Below are positions 1-14,238 of a stretch of DNA of 64,000 nt, piece by piece. The stretch is from Stichopus chloronotus (lineage: Eukaryota; Echinodermata; Holothuroidea; Aspidochirotida; Stichopodidae), in assembly GCA_021234535.1 (NCBI GenBank), contig CM037845.1, positions 8,362,143 to 8,426,142 of the forward strand, read 5' to 3'. Position numbers and translations under genes: made by a program. Within the stretch, counting starts at the first letter, position 1, and each line of letters begins with the position of its first letter. Under the pieces are notes generated by a model, which was not told the DNA's origin, ran no database searches, and saw only the letters and a list, made by a program, of their open reading frames with translations.

Positions 1-992
1 TGTACAAAAAATTTGTGTGACACCTGCAAATTTGGTAAGCGCTGTAGGTTTTTGAGCTACTCTTTGAGGTGGAAGCGTTCATTTAACCTCGAATTTTGAC
101 ACCGTTGAAAAATTAGATTGGATTTATCATGGACGTTGAGATAAAAACGTTGTGAATGTTGGTCACAACTCATAATGTATCGTTTTATGATATTTGAGAT
201 TATAAAAAGTTCAAATTTCAATTTTTTGGTATGTCAGGACATGTCACACATTTCCAGTCCTGCAGTACCCATGGTTCATCTGCAATTGACGGTCATCCCT
301 GCCCGGGTTGAACCAGGAAGAAAATCGGACTGTTTCAAGGAAAGAGACCAGTTTTTTTTTTTTTTTTTGGACTTGAACATTTTTTTGACAAATGCTCTGA
401 TAAAATAGCCATTGTCAGTGATGAGGGTGTCCCAACCAGAGAGACCTCTTTTCGAATTCAAATTTTCAAGCAGATCCCCCTCAACATCTCACAACACGGA
501 GAGAGTGAATTTTCCTGAAAGCCAGTGGTATGTGGAGCCACTATACGCCATACATGGTGGTGCACTATGCTGAGATTGGCCTTCCTTAGGCAGACCTGCT
601 TGCCCTGAATGCACTGCAGTGAAAAATTTTTTAAAAAACTCGTTAAAAAATTTATAACTTCCAAATAGAACATTCCACTGAGATACATTCAGTATGCTTT
701 TACAGGAGAGGCAAAACTTTCTCTCACTCAGCACAAAATTTCAATATTTTTTTTTGTCCACTGGTAAAGTCCCTTTTAGTCAAGCTGGGTATATGTGGTG
801 GAGCCAGGGATTTATTGCTCAAAATACAACTCATTCTGCCATCGTTTATTAGGAGTATAGTGATTCATGTAGGCTGCACCACTTAAACAACAAAAAATGG
901 TCCTGCCTCCCGGACAAGTGGTTTTCTCAAGATAATCAACAAAAAATGGAGAACAGGTGTGTATCACATATAAAATGTATTAAACACTTTAA

Positions 993-1554
993 AGGTTGTG
1001 TGTACACTCATCTAAAAAAGAGCTGGCTTTTTTCCAAAGTTGTAGAGTGAAACCCTGAATGTAAATCTGTTGGAATTTTTTTTCGCCCTATCAGCGTTTT
1101 TGAGGTAATGACCTGTTAACGTTTACAGAAAATGCAAATATAATGAAGTGGAGTGTTGCACAGTGTTGGTATTACTTTTGTTAGTCCAATATATATTATC
1201 TTCGTAATCACTGGGTTTCACATTTGTAGGTGATATCAACATTTGTAAGGGAGAAAATACATGCCTGCAAAAAAAAAAAAGTCCTAAGGGCATATAAAAT
1301 TTGCAGTTTGTCATTGAAATAAAGTTTGAGTTTAAAAACAAAGGATAATATCAGACTTGTCATGGAAGTCCTTCTCTTAATGTCATAAATTTGCATAATT
1401 AGCCACAGCATATATGATGCAGATATGAGACAGGATTTTACTTGTCTAATCATCAATATGTGGTGGATTTTAGTGGAATTTGTGGCCGGTTTTAACATTT
1501 TTAATGATAAATACAGCCACTATTCCAAAATGTCATTTTCACGTCACACAACCT
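993..1554. repeat. Inverted-repeat element, family B copy 1
   Basis: The 562-bp stretch starts with AGGTTGTGTG and ends with its exact complement CACACAACCT. Its interior aligns by eye with about 40440-40951 (same orientation) and 30589-31060 (opposite orientation). Shared stretches include 'aaatttgcat' next to 'tagcc', and 'tgttggaattttt'-like segments. There is no open frame, so this is probably a non-autonomous DNA transposon. Target-site duplication is not clear. Confidence 0.6.
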
Positions 1555-2705
1555 GTAAGGTTCCCCCTCAAGAACAAAAAACATGATTTAGTTGATGCCT
1601 GTAAACTTTGGATTAATTCATGTTGGTTTTCGTTGTTTATTTGGTATGCTATGGCAAGAGGCATTATTTAACAATTTAACATTTGCATGTATACGTCGAA
1701 GAAGACTTTTCTGACAAGATTCATTGTTATTTGTCAAAAACACACAAAAGCAATAGAGAAGTGGCTTAACACGTTTCCTGCAAGAGTAGAGGGAAAGAAA
1801 CACAGAAACACACACTAGGCACATGAAGTTGGTGGTTGGTTTGTGATTGCATGAAATTGAATTATGGACTTGCTTCAAGCATTACAGTTACAACTAGGTT
1901 AATGTACAGTTGTAGCTGAATATCACTTTTTCTTGTTTACAACTTCCTTCAAATCCTACCCATCATGGTGACTGGAAGATGTTGTCTTACATCAAATCTG
2001 TTCAAAGGCTCAAAGCCACAAACAGGACCAAACAGATAAAAGGAAAAGAAAGAGAATGAATAGAAAGCTGTCATGTGCAAAGGCCTTCACTAACAATGGA
2101 CTGGATTCATACCACATGAGATTATTTCCTTAATGTACAAATGGTACTTTCTATTCCAAAAATGGCTGTCAGATGCTTGTTCTAACAGTCCTGATCTTGA
2201 AATCTAATTTATGTTCAAAGGAAGAACAATAGTTGGTACTATTTGTAGTTTCTTACCCAATAGGATGCATACTTAAAGGAAAACTGGGCTTCACACTTTT
2301 GGACAGTTGGTTGTGTTTAAAAAAAAAAGAAATGTGGATTGTTGTTGAGAATAGTTTGTAAGCTTGGGTCATCTATTGTCCACTATTGTGTATTGTGCTA
2401 TCCCTCTTGTTTGTTCTGCTTGAAAAGACCACTTAAGAAAGATTGTCAAGAGAGCTGTGGGAGGGTGAGGGTAAGGTCTCTTCAGACAATCAAAGGGAAG
2501 ATCTTTAGTAGTGGCCCGTTATTCAAATTGAGGTTTTTCTCTTCATGCAAAGAACATGAGGAAGACAATCGCTGGAGTATTCGTGGTTATGTACTGTGGC
2601 AGGGTAACTGTGCAACTTGGCACTCCAGCCATAACATGGCCCGTTTGAATATGTCCATGTTGAATTCCTTTTGGGTGTGATTGAGGTACTTGGATTGAGA
2701 GTTGC

Positions 2706-2929
2706 TCATAGTCACTGTGATTGATCCCACGTCAGTTAAATCATCCTTCTGACTGCTCCAGCATTAGCTAGATGATGCGTAATAAATGATCATATATCAT
2801 TACAGTAGTTGCATGATCCCTGTGATTGATCACACCATTATTTACATGATCGCCGTGACTGATCCTACCTTGGCCCCTTTGACTTCCTCTACCAGTAGGT
2901 AGATAATCCCTGTGACTCATTCCGTCATT
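2706..2929. repeat. Degenerate repeat of GTGAyTGATC units
   Basis: At least four imperfect units occur at roughly 40-100 base intervals: 'ctgtgattgatcccac', 'ctgtgattgatcacac', 'ccgtgactgatcctac' and 'ctgtgactcattccgt', three of them preceded by catgatc/agataat-like words. The spacing is irregular. Probably a decayed minisatellite; no function is implied. Confidence 0.4.
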
Positions 2930-5900
2930 TGTCATAAGATCGATATATTGCAGTTTTCATATCAAATTGATGAACCTAAGTCATATTTTTTCCTGTGTGA
3001 TTGACCTTCGATCAAAATCTGTTTAAGGTACAGTAGTCATATAACATTGGCAATATTCAAGGGCATTTGATTTGACCAGAATCATCGCACACTGTCTAAC
3101 CTTCAAACGAGGCGTTGACTTGTACCATTTTCAAACATACACACTGTAGCACCCTGCAACAATTGAAGATTTGCCTTATGGTGTTCAAGATCCAATGTGT
3201 CTATATTTATAAGTCATACTTCAAATTTGTTAATTGGCCCCACCAAAATGAATATTTGTATCTTGAAAGGAATAAGAGATATTTAGTTTCACCAGAGAGT
3301 TGCCATTTGATGTTTTACTGAGGGAAATTGATTACGATGATCGCGTGCATGAATTTTAATAGCATCTATGGCTAAAGTCTGTACTCAGACTGAGTTGGAC
3401 TCAAAGTGATAATTTGCGGATGCTGATAGTGTATTTCAAATGCTGTCGGAGCTGGTGCATGATTAGTACACATCCGTTGTGCTGGCTACACACTGCCCGA
3501 AACTAAGTTAACCCTTTAGTGGACATCCAGCAAATGTTAGAACTTAAAATCAAACGTATGTCAATGATGCCATTTTCCGAATGATTATCACAGTGACTAA
3601 AAAAAAAAATGGAAGAAAAAGGAGAAGGAAGAAAAAAGTAATACGTATTGAATGGTACATTTAGATCAGCTTACCATCATTTGATCTGTTGGAAGTTGCC
3701 CAGGGTCTTACAAATAGAGATACTTTCAAACCACACTCATTTTCGGTTCGCGGTAGAAGATGCGTGACACAGTAAATTAGATGAATTTTCGAGATGTCCC
3801 TTGCGTTAAGACAATTTCAGTAGCTTTTCGATTGCCACGGTCAGGACGTCGTAATGCAAATGAAATATTACAAAGCTCTTCAAGGCCATTTTAATTTTGT
3901 GTCAAGAAGAGTGATAAATGGTACACAAGCTTACATTTGGGTTGGGTTGCACACTCACTTGTATGGTCATTGTGGTGTTTTGTCAGTTTGGAAACCCCCT
4001 TCCCCTCCCTTTTTCCCTTCTTAGGAGAACTCTCTGGAAACAAGCAATCAAAGTTGTTCTTTATGACTTTGACTTGAATATACTGTAAATGCTCTGCAAT
4101 CTACGATAAAAATGACAGGATACTTGAACACAAATGAATTATTGTTAGATTCGTTCATCTTTCAAATTCCCCTCCTGATATCCCAAAAGATACCCCAAAT
4201 GTCATCAGTGAATGGGGAGTGGGGATGGGGTAAGATCCCCATGTATTTATGTCAAGGATTGCAATCTATACAATGGAACGTAAACAGCATTGTGTTGTCT
4301 ACCAGGACTTGCGAACTCTCTTCCACCTACACAAAGTTCTCTTTCGCCTGCACAAAGTTTGGTATGCTGTTAAAACTAGCTGTAGTGTCATCTTATGGTT
4401 ATGCAGTTGTACCTGCAGTAGCACTTGTTGTGGCTGTCCTTCTGCACTCAAGGTGTAGAAACACTTCTTCGATCCACCTACGTACTCTGATTTCTTGCAG
4501 GGCGCAAATACTGTTCTCAAACGTTATGTATTCATACTTCAGTAGCTTTGTTGCTACGAAGGACAGATTTAACGTAGAAAGTATATTCTATTGGTACACT
4601 CCATCTTGTAATTTAAGTAAATGACAAAAAATGAATGAAAAGTAAATTATGCAAAATCTCACTACAGATCCAAATTAGTGTAAATCAAGCTGCATCAAGT
4701 TGTACCTCATACCTCACCGATAAACTTGTCATCACCATCAATCCTATTCCTTCCCTTAATGTGGTATTCTCGATGATCTATAGCAGTGAAGCACTTTAGT
4801 TTTGCTCTTATTTTCCCAGAGTCATTGCCGTTTACGTCCCTTCCCATATTCGCCTTGTGTATAAACGGATGTTGGTTTCTCTGTATGTAGTCTGGTTCTG
4901 TTGTACTCACTGTACATTTTGTTTTCTTAGTCGATATCGAGTAAGTCCATGATTACAAAAAATATGATGCAAAAGCAAAAAATGGCAGTGATTTGAGCTG
5001 ACTTTATCCAGTTTCTGTATTGCAGATCATTATTGTGCCTCTCTTTTTTTATTGCTAGGATTTATGATTGTTTCAGTAATTCCTTTTCTCTGAAACTAAA
5101 GTGGATTTTCAACCAGTTTCCACAGAGTGTTCAGATTTCCACCTACCCATTAGTTTTACGCCACACTGGCCGTACAATATGACTCAAAGTTCATTAGCGA
5201 AGTGGTTTTGTCAGTTTTTCAAAGTAGATAGAACTTGGTCACCATTCATCCCTGACATTGACTGACTAATATCCGAACCCACAGCATTCCTTTCTTTGAT
5301 AGTAATTCTTCTCTTCCACAAAAAGAGATGAAGTAGAACAAAAGAACAAAGGAGGAAAAATTTGTCCATCAGTGAAGTTTCTTATTGTCTGACCTTTTCC
5401 CATGATCCCTGATGAACCTTTAAATCCCCAAACCAGTGATTTATGGGAAAAACTGATCCTTGTTAAGATAGGAATTGTGGATGCTTCTCTCCTTGACTTA
5501 CCTTTTGACTTTGAAATGTTAAAACAAATTTTCAAATTAACTTCCTTTCAATACTTTAAAGCAACAGTGTTAAAGATGATCTGACACTGTCTGTCTCAAA
5601 GGACTTTGTGTTGACATTCTCTCACTTGGATATTTCCTTCAAATAATATAAATGAAACTTTACAGTGTTGACAGTCTGGTCTGGGTTGTTATGCTAGAAA
5701 TTTGCTCAATGTGCTAGTGCTGCTATATTTACAGATTTGTTTTTGTTGTTGTGGCCTGGTTGTTATGGTGGTTTGTTGAATGAGGTGTTTAAACTGTCCA
5801 CTTTGGGTTTAATAGGACAACTTTTGGTAGAAGCAGGTTTAAGGCTATCAGTCTTATCTGACACAGTACAGAACTTTTTGTCTGTTAGTTGTGTGAAGAC

Positions 5901-7009
5901 AGGTAAGTTTGTTGCCCGTAAATTTCCAAAGCAAGTGAGTTTTGGGATTTACACCTTGCGACATGGAGTTAGCTGACATACTTGTTAGCATCCAGAATCT
6001 TGTTTTCAGTTTGGTGGCTGCCAACAGCAGATGACTCACCCCTGTGGTTATGGTCATGGTGGAGGATGGAGAGAGAAAGGCAGGAAGGGGGGGGGGGGGT
6101 GGAGGTAAAAAGAAGATGAGATGGAGATGAACAGCCAGAGGAAAATTATTTCATATATTGTCATATTCTCCATGTCACCATGATGACAACACTATGTCAA
6201 AGTCACTTTATTCTCACCTCCCGATGAGGCCTTCAGTGAGGTACTTCTGGCCTATTTTTCTCACATCCTTGTTCACCTGTCTCAGTGCTAACAACTGTAC
6301 TCTCATTTTACCACACCTCGATTGCTGGCAACATTTCAGCACCGCCTAAAACTAGTCTGACCTGAACGGACTAGAACCCCCTTGAACTGGACTATGCCTT
6401 CCCCCCTGTTTTCGTTTTACTGTCTTTTAATGCTGAAAGTGTGGCTCAGTTTTTTTTTTTTTCATCCACTGACCAAACCTAGTTAAAGTAACCAAACCAG
6501 GTAAATTTGGATATTTTCAGCATTTTCAGTGTTAGTTCTGGAGATTCTTTAATAATGAATCTCAAGTTTTTCTGTATCAATCATATAAGTAGTAAAATAT
6601 CCAGCATTCCAATTGAGTCCCCCCCCATCATAAAATCATATTTTTGTTATCTTTGGAAGTGCTGTTCTGCTGTAGGAACTACTACAGAAAGGAATTACCC
6701 ATAAGGTGAACAGGATACTCTTGAAGAAAAGATCTGTTCGCTCCCTGACACAGTAGATGGTGTCAGAAGTACAGCAGGAGTCAAAACTGTGTTGCTAACA
6801 AACAGGTGCCAAACTAACTTCATAAACAAAAACAAAAGTGGATGATGAAGATGTTTTTTTTTTTTTTTTCAAATTAAGTTCGCATATGTAAGTGAAGTTT
6901 TGGGTGACAGCCTGAGTTTAAATCAGTACAGTATGTACTGTTAGACATAAAGTTTGTGAGAAGTCCTCGCTGAAACAATTTGATCTGAGATTTGATTACC
7001 CCTGGAATA

Positions 7010-7775
7010 CTAGTCTTGTGTTATGACGGATGGTAGTATTTTCTTCTTCCAGTAACTTATTGATGCATCCCGTACAGTTCTAGAAACCCATTCACACAGC
7101 AGGCGCCTACTACAATATATAAGAGTCGATCACCGTCCAACCTGTTGCCTTGTCGTATTGCTCAGAGCGTGTTTTAATGACTCTCATCGAAATCAGGCCA
7201 TTTTCCTTCCAATAATGGAAGGAGCCAATCACATTACCACAAATGAAAACATGAATATTCCTTATGATGTGGCACATTACAATCCATGCATCATGTCAAC
7301 GACATAGCTACAATCTTGGACAAAATTGTTGGGACATTTTGTCTTATGTTGCAAGTATAATACCAAATTTTGGGTCAGAGGATAGCTTGCTACCCCACGC
7401 TCCTTTCCAGTGTTTCGCTTCAGGAGTGAATTTAGACTTTGAACAGTAATCCTATAGCCAACAGTGAAAGGGGGAGCCGGCTGTCCCAAGGTATTTTGTC
7501 CAAGATTGTAGCTCAGATTGATTTTACTGTGCGTTGCACGTTGACACTGTGCGATTGACACAGCGTGGATATGAATAGTGAACGTTTGGGCTATGCCTCA
7601 TGTCACTACGTACACACCCACGGACATAGGAGTTATCCAAGACTTACTGAACGAAAGCAGCTGAAGGATATATAACAGTTCAGAGCAGTAGACAGAAGGG
7701 GCCGAACATAGGAGTAGCACTAACAACAGGCATTGTGGGAAGGATGGGAGAAAGATTCACTAAGTCTTGACCCAG
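7010..7775. repeat. Dispersed repeat family A, copy 1 (interrupted)
   Basis: About 570 bases, after removal of an insertion at 7311-7508, align by eye with 35460-36043 in the same orientation. Shared words include 'agtattttcttc', 'gaaatcaggcc', 'cacccacggac' and 'ggagaaagattcacta'. Differences are scattered, so the copies are old. No open frame or terminal repeat was recognised. Edges are approximate. Confidence 0.65.
7311..7508. mobile_element. 198-bp TA-flanked miniature inverted-repeat element
   Basis: The element begins CAATCTTGGACAAAAT and ends ATTTTGTCCAAGATTG, a perfect 16-base terminal inverted repeat that continues imperfectly inward. TA lies directly on each side (7309-7310 and 7509-7510). 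The related family A copy at 35.5-36.0 kb reads 'gtagctagctcag' here, with a single TA and no insertion, so it is the intact empty site. A TA duplication and precise boundaries fit a Tc1/mariner-type non-autonomous element. It has no coding capacity. Confidence 0.85.
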
Positions 7776-10167
7776 ACTACTGGAATACAGATAAAGAATC
7801 TTCACTGAGTATTTTTCTCTCCTTTTGCTTTTTATTGCTCTTGATATTTTCATGTCTCCTTGTCATACAAGATCAACACAAAGAAATGCGTGTAAAAAAT
7901 TTGGGAAGAGAAGGTTGAAATGCATTATACCAAAAAATACACGTGCACAAAAGGTTATCATAAAACTAAGATTTTCATGTAAAGTGACCAAATTAGGTTG
8001 AAAAAAAAGTACTTGATGAATACTGAGCAAAATTTGTAGATGATGAGTGTTTGAATCTGCAGCAGTTAGACAAAAACACTCCAAAATGTGAAAAATTGCA
8101 GCTGGAACAGCATAGTTTAAATTTGTGAATCAGATGAATGGACAGATTTGGGAGGTCCTCCTGCAGGAAAGTGCACAAAAATGATGTAATGTGTTGTCTG
8201 AGATGCCGTAACTTTCTGAAGGACAGCCAAATTCTACATTAAATGTCATTCAGACAACAACTCAGATTTGGGGCCACATTATCAAATGCAGTTGTTATTG
8301 AGAATGTCTGTACATGGTAAACAATGATTTCTGGCAATAAATTTTGCATTGTAAACAGCACGATTGTGTTCAGTTGTGTTCATGACACATAAGTAGTTTT
8401 TGTAGCAAGTTTATTTTATCCCTATTGATTACATCATTTGTGGAAGGACAACTGAACTTTTGGAAGGACAGCCTCATTTTCCATGTAAGTAATCTGTTTA
8501 TTGAAAATGAATTTGAAATTGATCACTTAACAGTTAATAAGAGCTTCATGTCGAGTATGATGTTTAGTCTCACATTTCACGTAATTGGAATTGCTTTGCA
8601 AAATGCAACAGCATCTGTGAGCAATGGGAAAGTGGAGCAAAACTGGTTTGTGGAAGCGGGCGGGAGGGCTGAAAATCTAACATCACAAATCTGGAGTAAC
8701 AGTCCCAGTTTTGTTTAGCATAGGTCGCACAGCTCATTACGTCTTTGCTGGATCATACAATCAGGCCTTCACTGCTTGTTTTAGTATACAACGACGTTTT
8801 CTTGTGGAAACAACTTAATGCCCCTGAGTGTAGTAACAGATTAGAAGTTCTGTAACTTGAAAAAAGGATAATGTATATCATTTGTGACTGCAAAACCTTT
8901 TATAAAGTCAGTGATTTGTAGATGGAAATCAGTTTCCACAAAAGTGGGAAATTGTAAAGTTAGGTTTGATAGATAACTTCAATTACTTCAATATGAGCTT
9001 GTGAGAGGACAGTTTTAGACAGTTTACAGTTTTCTGTAGTTTTCATGTCTTCATTGACTTTGCCCCTCATGCACCTGTTCCCACACAAGCATTGTACCTT
9101 TCACTTGACGATAGTGAGTTGCATTATCTTCAGCATTGCGCTGATAATTCCCTAATGAATGAAACTCGCGGAGTGCCTGGCTTTTAATCTACTGCATTCA
9201 GAGTACTGTTTGACCACCGTTTGCTTGGTTTGTGGTCATTTTCAAGGGTTCTTTCTGTAGTATGTACTAGGAATGTGCCCACGCTCAGTGGTGCCGGATG
9301 TTGCTACCTGGCAATGCATGTTTTTAACATCCCGCGCTCATCCAGAGATTACCAAATACGCGGCACTGTTTTCAGCCTTTGTATTCCTGTAGAATACTTT
9401 TTCATGAGAAACTAATTTGAAAGCTGGATCATAGAAGTGGATGCATCTTAGCTGGCGCTTAGAATCAAGTAGGCTCACTCCCGAATAGTCTATTTATGGA
9501 TGTGTATTGGAACTTGGATACATTACCAACGACTGCCATTGCCTTTTAGCTTTTGCACTGAAAATCCTTTTCTCATGAGGTACTCTACCCTAATTTTGCC
9601 ATCCATTGCCGTCCTAATATCTTTTTCATATACCTTCCTTTAGTATCTCACCATGCCCCCTTATAAATAGCCTCTTTCAGAATTCATTGAATGAAGGGAA
9701 ATAGGATCAAATCTAGAAATTTTTTCATTCTGTCCTGGCAATTTTATTCCTTTGCAACAGCACAGTTTCCCTTACGTATCTAGGTTTGTACTGTAGCTAT
9801 GGTAATGTGTTGAAAATTTTCGGTTGTCTTTCAAGTTTTCCTTGGTTTTCTGTAGTTCAGCTGAATAAGTGTATAACTCTCGTGCTCATGAAGGCCTAAC
9901 AAAGTGGCTGACTTGCCGCCAACATCAACATATTGAACGCAAATTCATCCATCATAAAAACCATTGGTGTAAAAATGAACTTTGACCTTTCTCTCTCTGA
10001 GCTGCTGCATGAGTGCCTCAAGATGTTTGTGTTTGTTGCACTATTTTAAGTAGCCCTCTCTGTGTGACAGTACAAAAAGCCCTCCCAGTTTCTGAACCAA
10101 GTCCTTAATACCAACATTCTATGCAAACATCCCCAGCTCTTTTTTTTGTCCTTTCCAAGAGGCCATC

Positions 10168-10205
10168 TTTATTATCATCATCACGATCATCATCATCATC
10201 ATTGT
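10168..10205. repeat. ATC-type triplet microsatellite
   Basis: An imperfect run of atc/tca triplets ('tatcatcatcacgatcatc' and onward). It lies in non-coding DNA upstream of exon 1. Confidence 0.7.
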
Positions 10206-13200
10206 CATCTTCAAAGCACCTCCAGAATGCAACACACCTGCAGCCACTGCATGTGTTTTTCTTTTATTTTTCTGACTGTATGTACTGTACACTCCCAAAT
10301 CTGAGTTTTAGGCTTTGCCGTGTGCTCACCACGGGGAGTGTGTCATTTTGTTCTCGGGCATGCCGGCAACAACAACAGGCAGTAAGTCGCCTGGGTGAGG
10401 GTGTGGATCAATATTACAGGAGGATGGGAGAGAATGGCGGCCATTGTGATAGTCATGTAACTGGAAGAAGATGAATAGCGACTGATACCTACCCACACAA
10501 AGGAATATTGATTTCACAACAATCCCCAAATATGTATCAAATTATTTGGCAAATGGTGTCGGAAAAAATAAATAAATATGGTAGGAAGGCAGAAGATGCG
10601 GTAGGTCACTGCTTTGAAGGTGAATGATCTTTTTGCATGCTATCACGATTGTGCTAGTTAGAGTTGCTGTTGGTGCAAACTGCGGTTATTAAAAAAGAAA
10701 AGTTCAAAGGTGGAGAGCCAAGTACATGGAATTAACATCTTAGAATTAGACTTAAAATTTCTCTTTGCTTACCTCACTGTATACAGTATATGGACCCCAC
10801 ACAACACTCCCTCAATGAGGTTGTAGCAACGCACCACTAAAAAAGTCTGTGTAGAAAAGTATGTAAAAATAAATTGAGATTGTTTCACTCTGTCATTTCA
10901 GGGTTGAAATGGGTATTTTAAGTTTGAAGAAGATACTGCTAGGATTGAGAGGTTAGGCCAACTTATGTTTACATACTTTGTGCAAAATGCAGGAGTTAAT
11001 CAGCATTGTTCTTTCAAAACAACACAGTCTCTTGTAGCTGTAAGCAAAAGCAAGGTTTATAGTTAGTTGTAGGTTTGACAATCTGTCTGCCCCTTGCAGT
11101 CATCCCGACCAAAAATTTTACTTCTCATTAAAAACTTTTGTAATAAAATGTTTTAAATTTATTGCCGTAAAGAAAATGAAAAGAAAAAACAGTGTTAGAA
11201 AGTGAAAAAGAAAATCAATGTTAGCAAGGTTTCTTTGGGGGCCTGAAGTTGTCTTTCAGACAACCTATTAAAATTTCATGCAAAGAAAATCAAAGTTTGC
11301 ATGTCTAACAAATTTTTGCAGCATTCACCTGTCTTTGTATGTTTGAGTGCCTCCGTCTAGCAAGCATCCGGGCCCATCTCTCTGTGCATTACACTTATGT
11401 TCGCATGGTTCTCATAAAAACAGCTATGGTGAAACAATGTCTTTTAAGTATACTCACCTTGACAATACTATGTGGTGACTATACATGTGCCCATACTGGT
11501 ACTGATAGGGCTTTGCATATAGGCCTGTATGCAAGTCGTACAGTATGCTCTCACAAAATTGCGCATGGTTGAAGTGCTTTAGAAGTTCTAGAAATCAAGA
11601 TACTCCAGTATTCATGCTAAGGCGCAGGAAATTTGATGCAGGAAAATTTCGCACACTTTTCCTCAGCTGAGGTCATTGCTTCAATTATAAATACACACAA
11701 TCAATTGTAATAGAATCTTTACCAAGTGACAAGTCCCTCCTTGATTTTGAAAATCCCTCCCAAATTTTTTTAGAGAGGGATTTCCCTCCCAGGTTCAATT
11801 CCTTAGTGCAAACTCTGACATACTCTACGTATGTACAGGTGATGTTTAGGAGGAAATCATAGTATATAGGGTGCACAGCAAAGGTAGTCCATTACAGTGT
11901 AGGTATACTAGAATGCTATAAATCAATCCAGGATGTACTCGGATGTACTCGAAAAAAACTCGCAAGGTTCCCACAAATGTTTCACAGCAGCAGTGTGACA
12001 GAATGTGATGGTATCTAGAATTCAAGCAAACTGTATCATTTATTCAGACCATGGTTACCAAAGAGAACACCTCAACTTGAAAAATTTTTATTAAGGAAAA
12101 CAATGAGATTAATTGTGTCACAGAATCCTTTTGTTCACCTAGATTTTAAACTTTCCCATGAGGAGAAAAAAGGGAGAGAAATAACAAACAAAAAGATGAA
12201 GTTCAATAGGAGTATTTCATTGTCCGTGACTCACGTCGGAACATTCATACAATAATTGTTTGTAAGGTCATAAAAGCAATTCACTCATCCAACGTGATAG
12301 GATTTAATGAAATTTCCTGAACGGAGTTATCTTCAATAGTGGTTCGCCCCCCTCCTATGCACTTCGTTTCTTGGACGCAGTTTGCTCATAACCGGTGCGT
12401 CTGAAATGCGACGATTTCCTGAACTTCCTCTCCAAATTAAAACCCTGTGTTTGTTCCCAGGAGCATTTTGGAAGATGTCCAGCCCACTTTAGTCTTGCAG
12501 ATGATTTCATTAGCGATGTGTGATGTAACTTTGCACGTTTTCACTCTGTCTCTGTGAGCCGAAGAATGTCTCGCAAAGTGCCATTGGACTAATCGGACTT
12601 ACTCCGACATCAGTTTGTCTGTGCTTTCTTTGTGGAATTTTCATTGGATGAAATGTGCGATAATGGGCTTGTTCTCGTTAGTTCTAAGGGAACAGATCTA
12701 TCTGTAAGTTGTCTTTCAATTTACGGTATGAATTTATAACCTTTGAAATAAGAAACCAGAGATTATTTTTGTAAATTTGTTGCCTGTTGAATGAGGATTA
12801 AGTAGCGTATGGAAGACTTGTACATGTGTGTGTGTCTTTTTTATTGTCCACATGAACTGTATGAGCCTGCAGACTAAATGTCTTTGGAAAGTTTGTCAAG
12901 AATTCTCTTTAGTCAGCAGAACTGCATCAAAGGTTCAAAAATTTTTTAAGGGTGGGGTCTCACCCATTAGGAATAGTTTGAATGGAACTTGTCACTAATT
13001 CTGCAGTGAGAGGGGCTTTTTTTGCATACTGTTGTGTGTGGGCTTCTTCCGAATAAACCGTAAAAAGTACATTGTGTTTTTAGAGACAATGAATAGAATT
13101 TACACAGTAAACTGAGTAAAGGCTCACAACTACCCTTACCTATTCTGCTGTAACTCTCCTGTTCACTTGACTGATCGCAAAGGTACATGTATTGGCCTCT

Positions 13201-14100
13201 GAAGACGATTTACATTCCATAAAAAGTAGAAACATTTTTTTGTCTTTATTGCTGTAGGCCATACGTCAGTAGCACATTCAGTAAAGAAGTTACTATTTTA
13301 CAATGGTTCATTGCACTTTTGGAAATCTGTGATGTTACCCATGCACAACTTTTTTGAATGTCCCCCATATTTTGTCATAATCTTGACTGTCCTAAAAGAA
13401 ATGTTGCAATAGTTTTTTAGATGTGACCTAAATCGCTATAATACTTCAAGGTACAGTAAACCTACAATACCCAGTCTTTATTTTCACTAGTGTCAAATTT
13501 CAAAGTTAGATGAGGGCTTCACTTTCAAAGAAAAATGGAGGTGCATTTCCCACTGTTACATGGCACTTTTGTAACCTTAATTTGGACCAGTGGAACTCAT
13601 CTCCTTGCTTTGTTGCCACCTTGTATTATACCTTCCATTCATTGTCACCTCTTTACCTATCACACCCTCTTGAGTGATAAAAATATAAACGAAAGGGATG
13701 AGATCCATCGTCAAGTTGATGTCTGCTTGTGAACCAAGATACAGTGTTTACTCCATTTTGGAAATGGGTGTTGATTTAAATCGATTCTGCGTGTCACCGG
13801 AATGCTTCATCATGATGCCAACATGAAATATGGCAGAGAGATTTGGAATTGGCAGCAAAAGTCATTGATCGTCTCCTTACAGATCAAAGTGGGCAATATG
13901 AACCTCACTCCAAGGTCACATATGATTACTACAAAATACACACTGCTTCTGAAAAGAAATACCAACTACACTTGTATGGTCCAAAGTCTCTCTCAAAGAG
14001 GACAATTCAGGGCTGATATTTTACATTTGCCTGATCGTCGGAGACAAGTGAAAATGCAGTCAGTCAGACAACCAATCCCACCCCTTCTGGTTGTCTGACA

Positions 14101-14238
14101 GACGAGCCTAGGTGTAGAGGGCGTGGTGTTGGAATTGATTTTGAATGCACTTTGAGCAAGGTCAGACTCAATGCTTTAGTGAAGCAAGAGGGTAAGTGTA
14201 GTCTTTTGTGAATACCCACACCAGTGAGCTGTTGGGAT
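14101..14238. repeat. Dispersed repeat family E, copy 1
   Basis: Roughly 140 bases shared with 16811-16960 and 50226-50369, all in the same orientation. The best conserved part is 'gggtaagtgtagtc' followed by 'acccacaccagtga'. The copy lies about 600 bases upstream of exon 1. No RNA polymerase III boxes could be confirmed, so a SINE origin is only one possibility. Confidence 0.6.

Noticed and set aside
4112..4624. 170-residue open frame, the longest in the window
   Set aside because: No recognisable domain, composition like the surrounding DNA, overlapping open frames on both strands, and no supporting neighbours.
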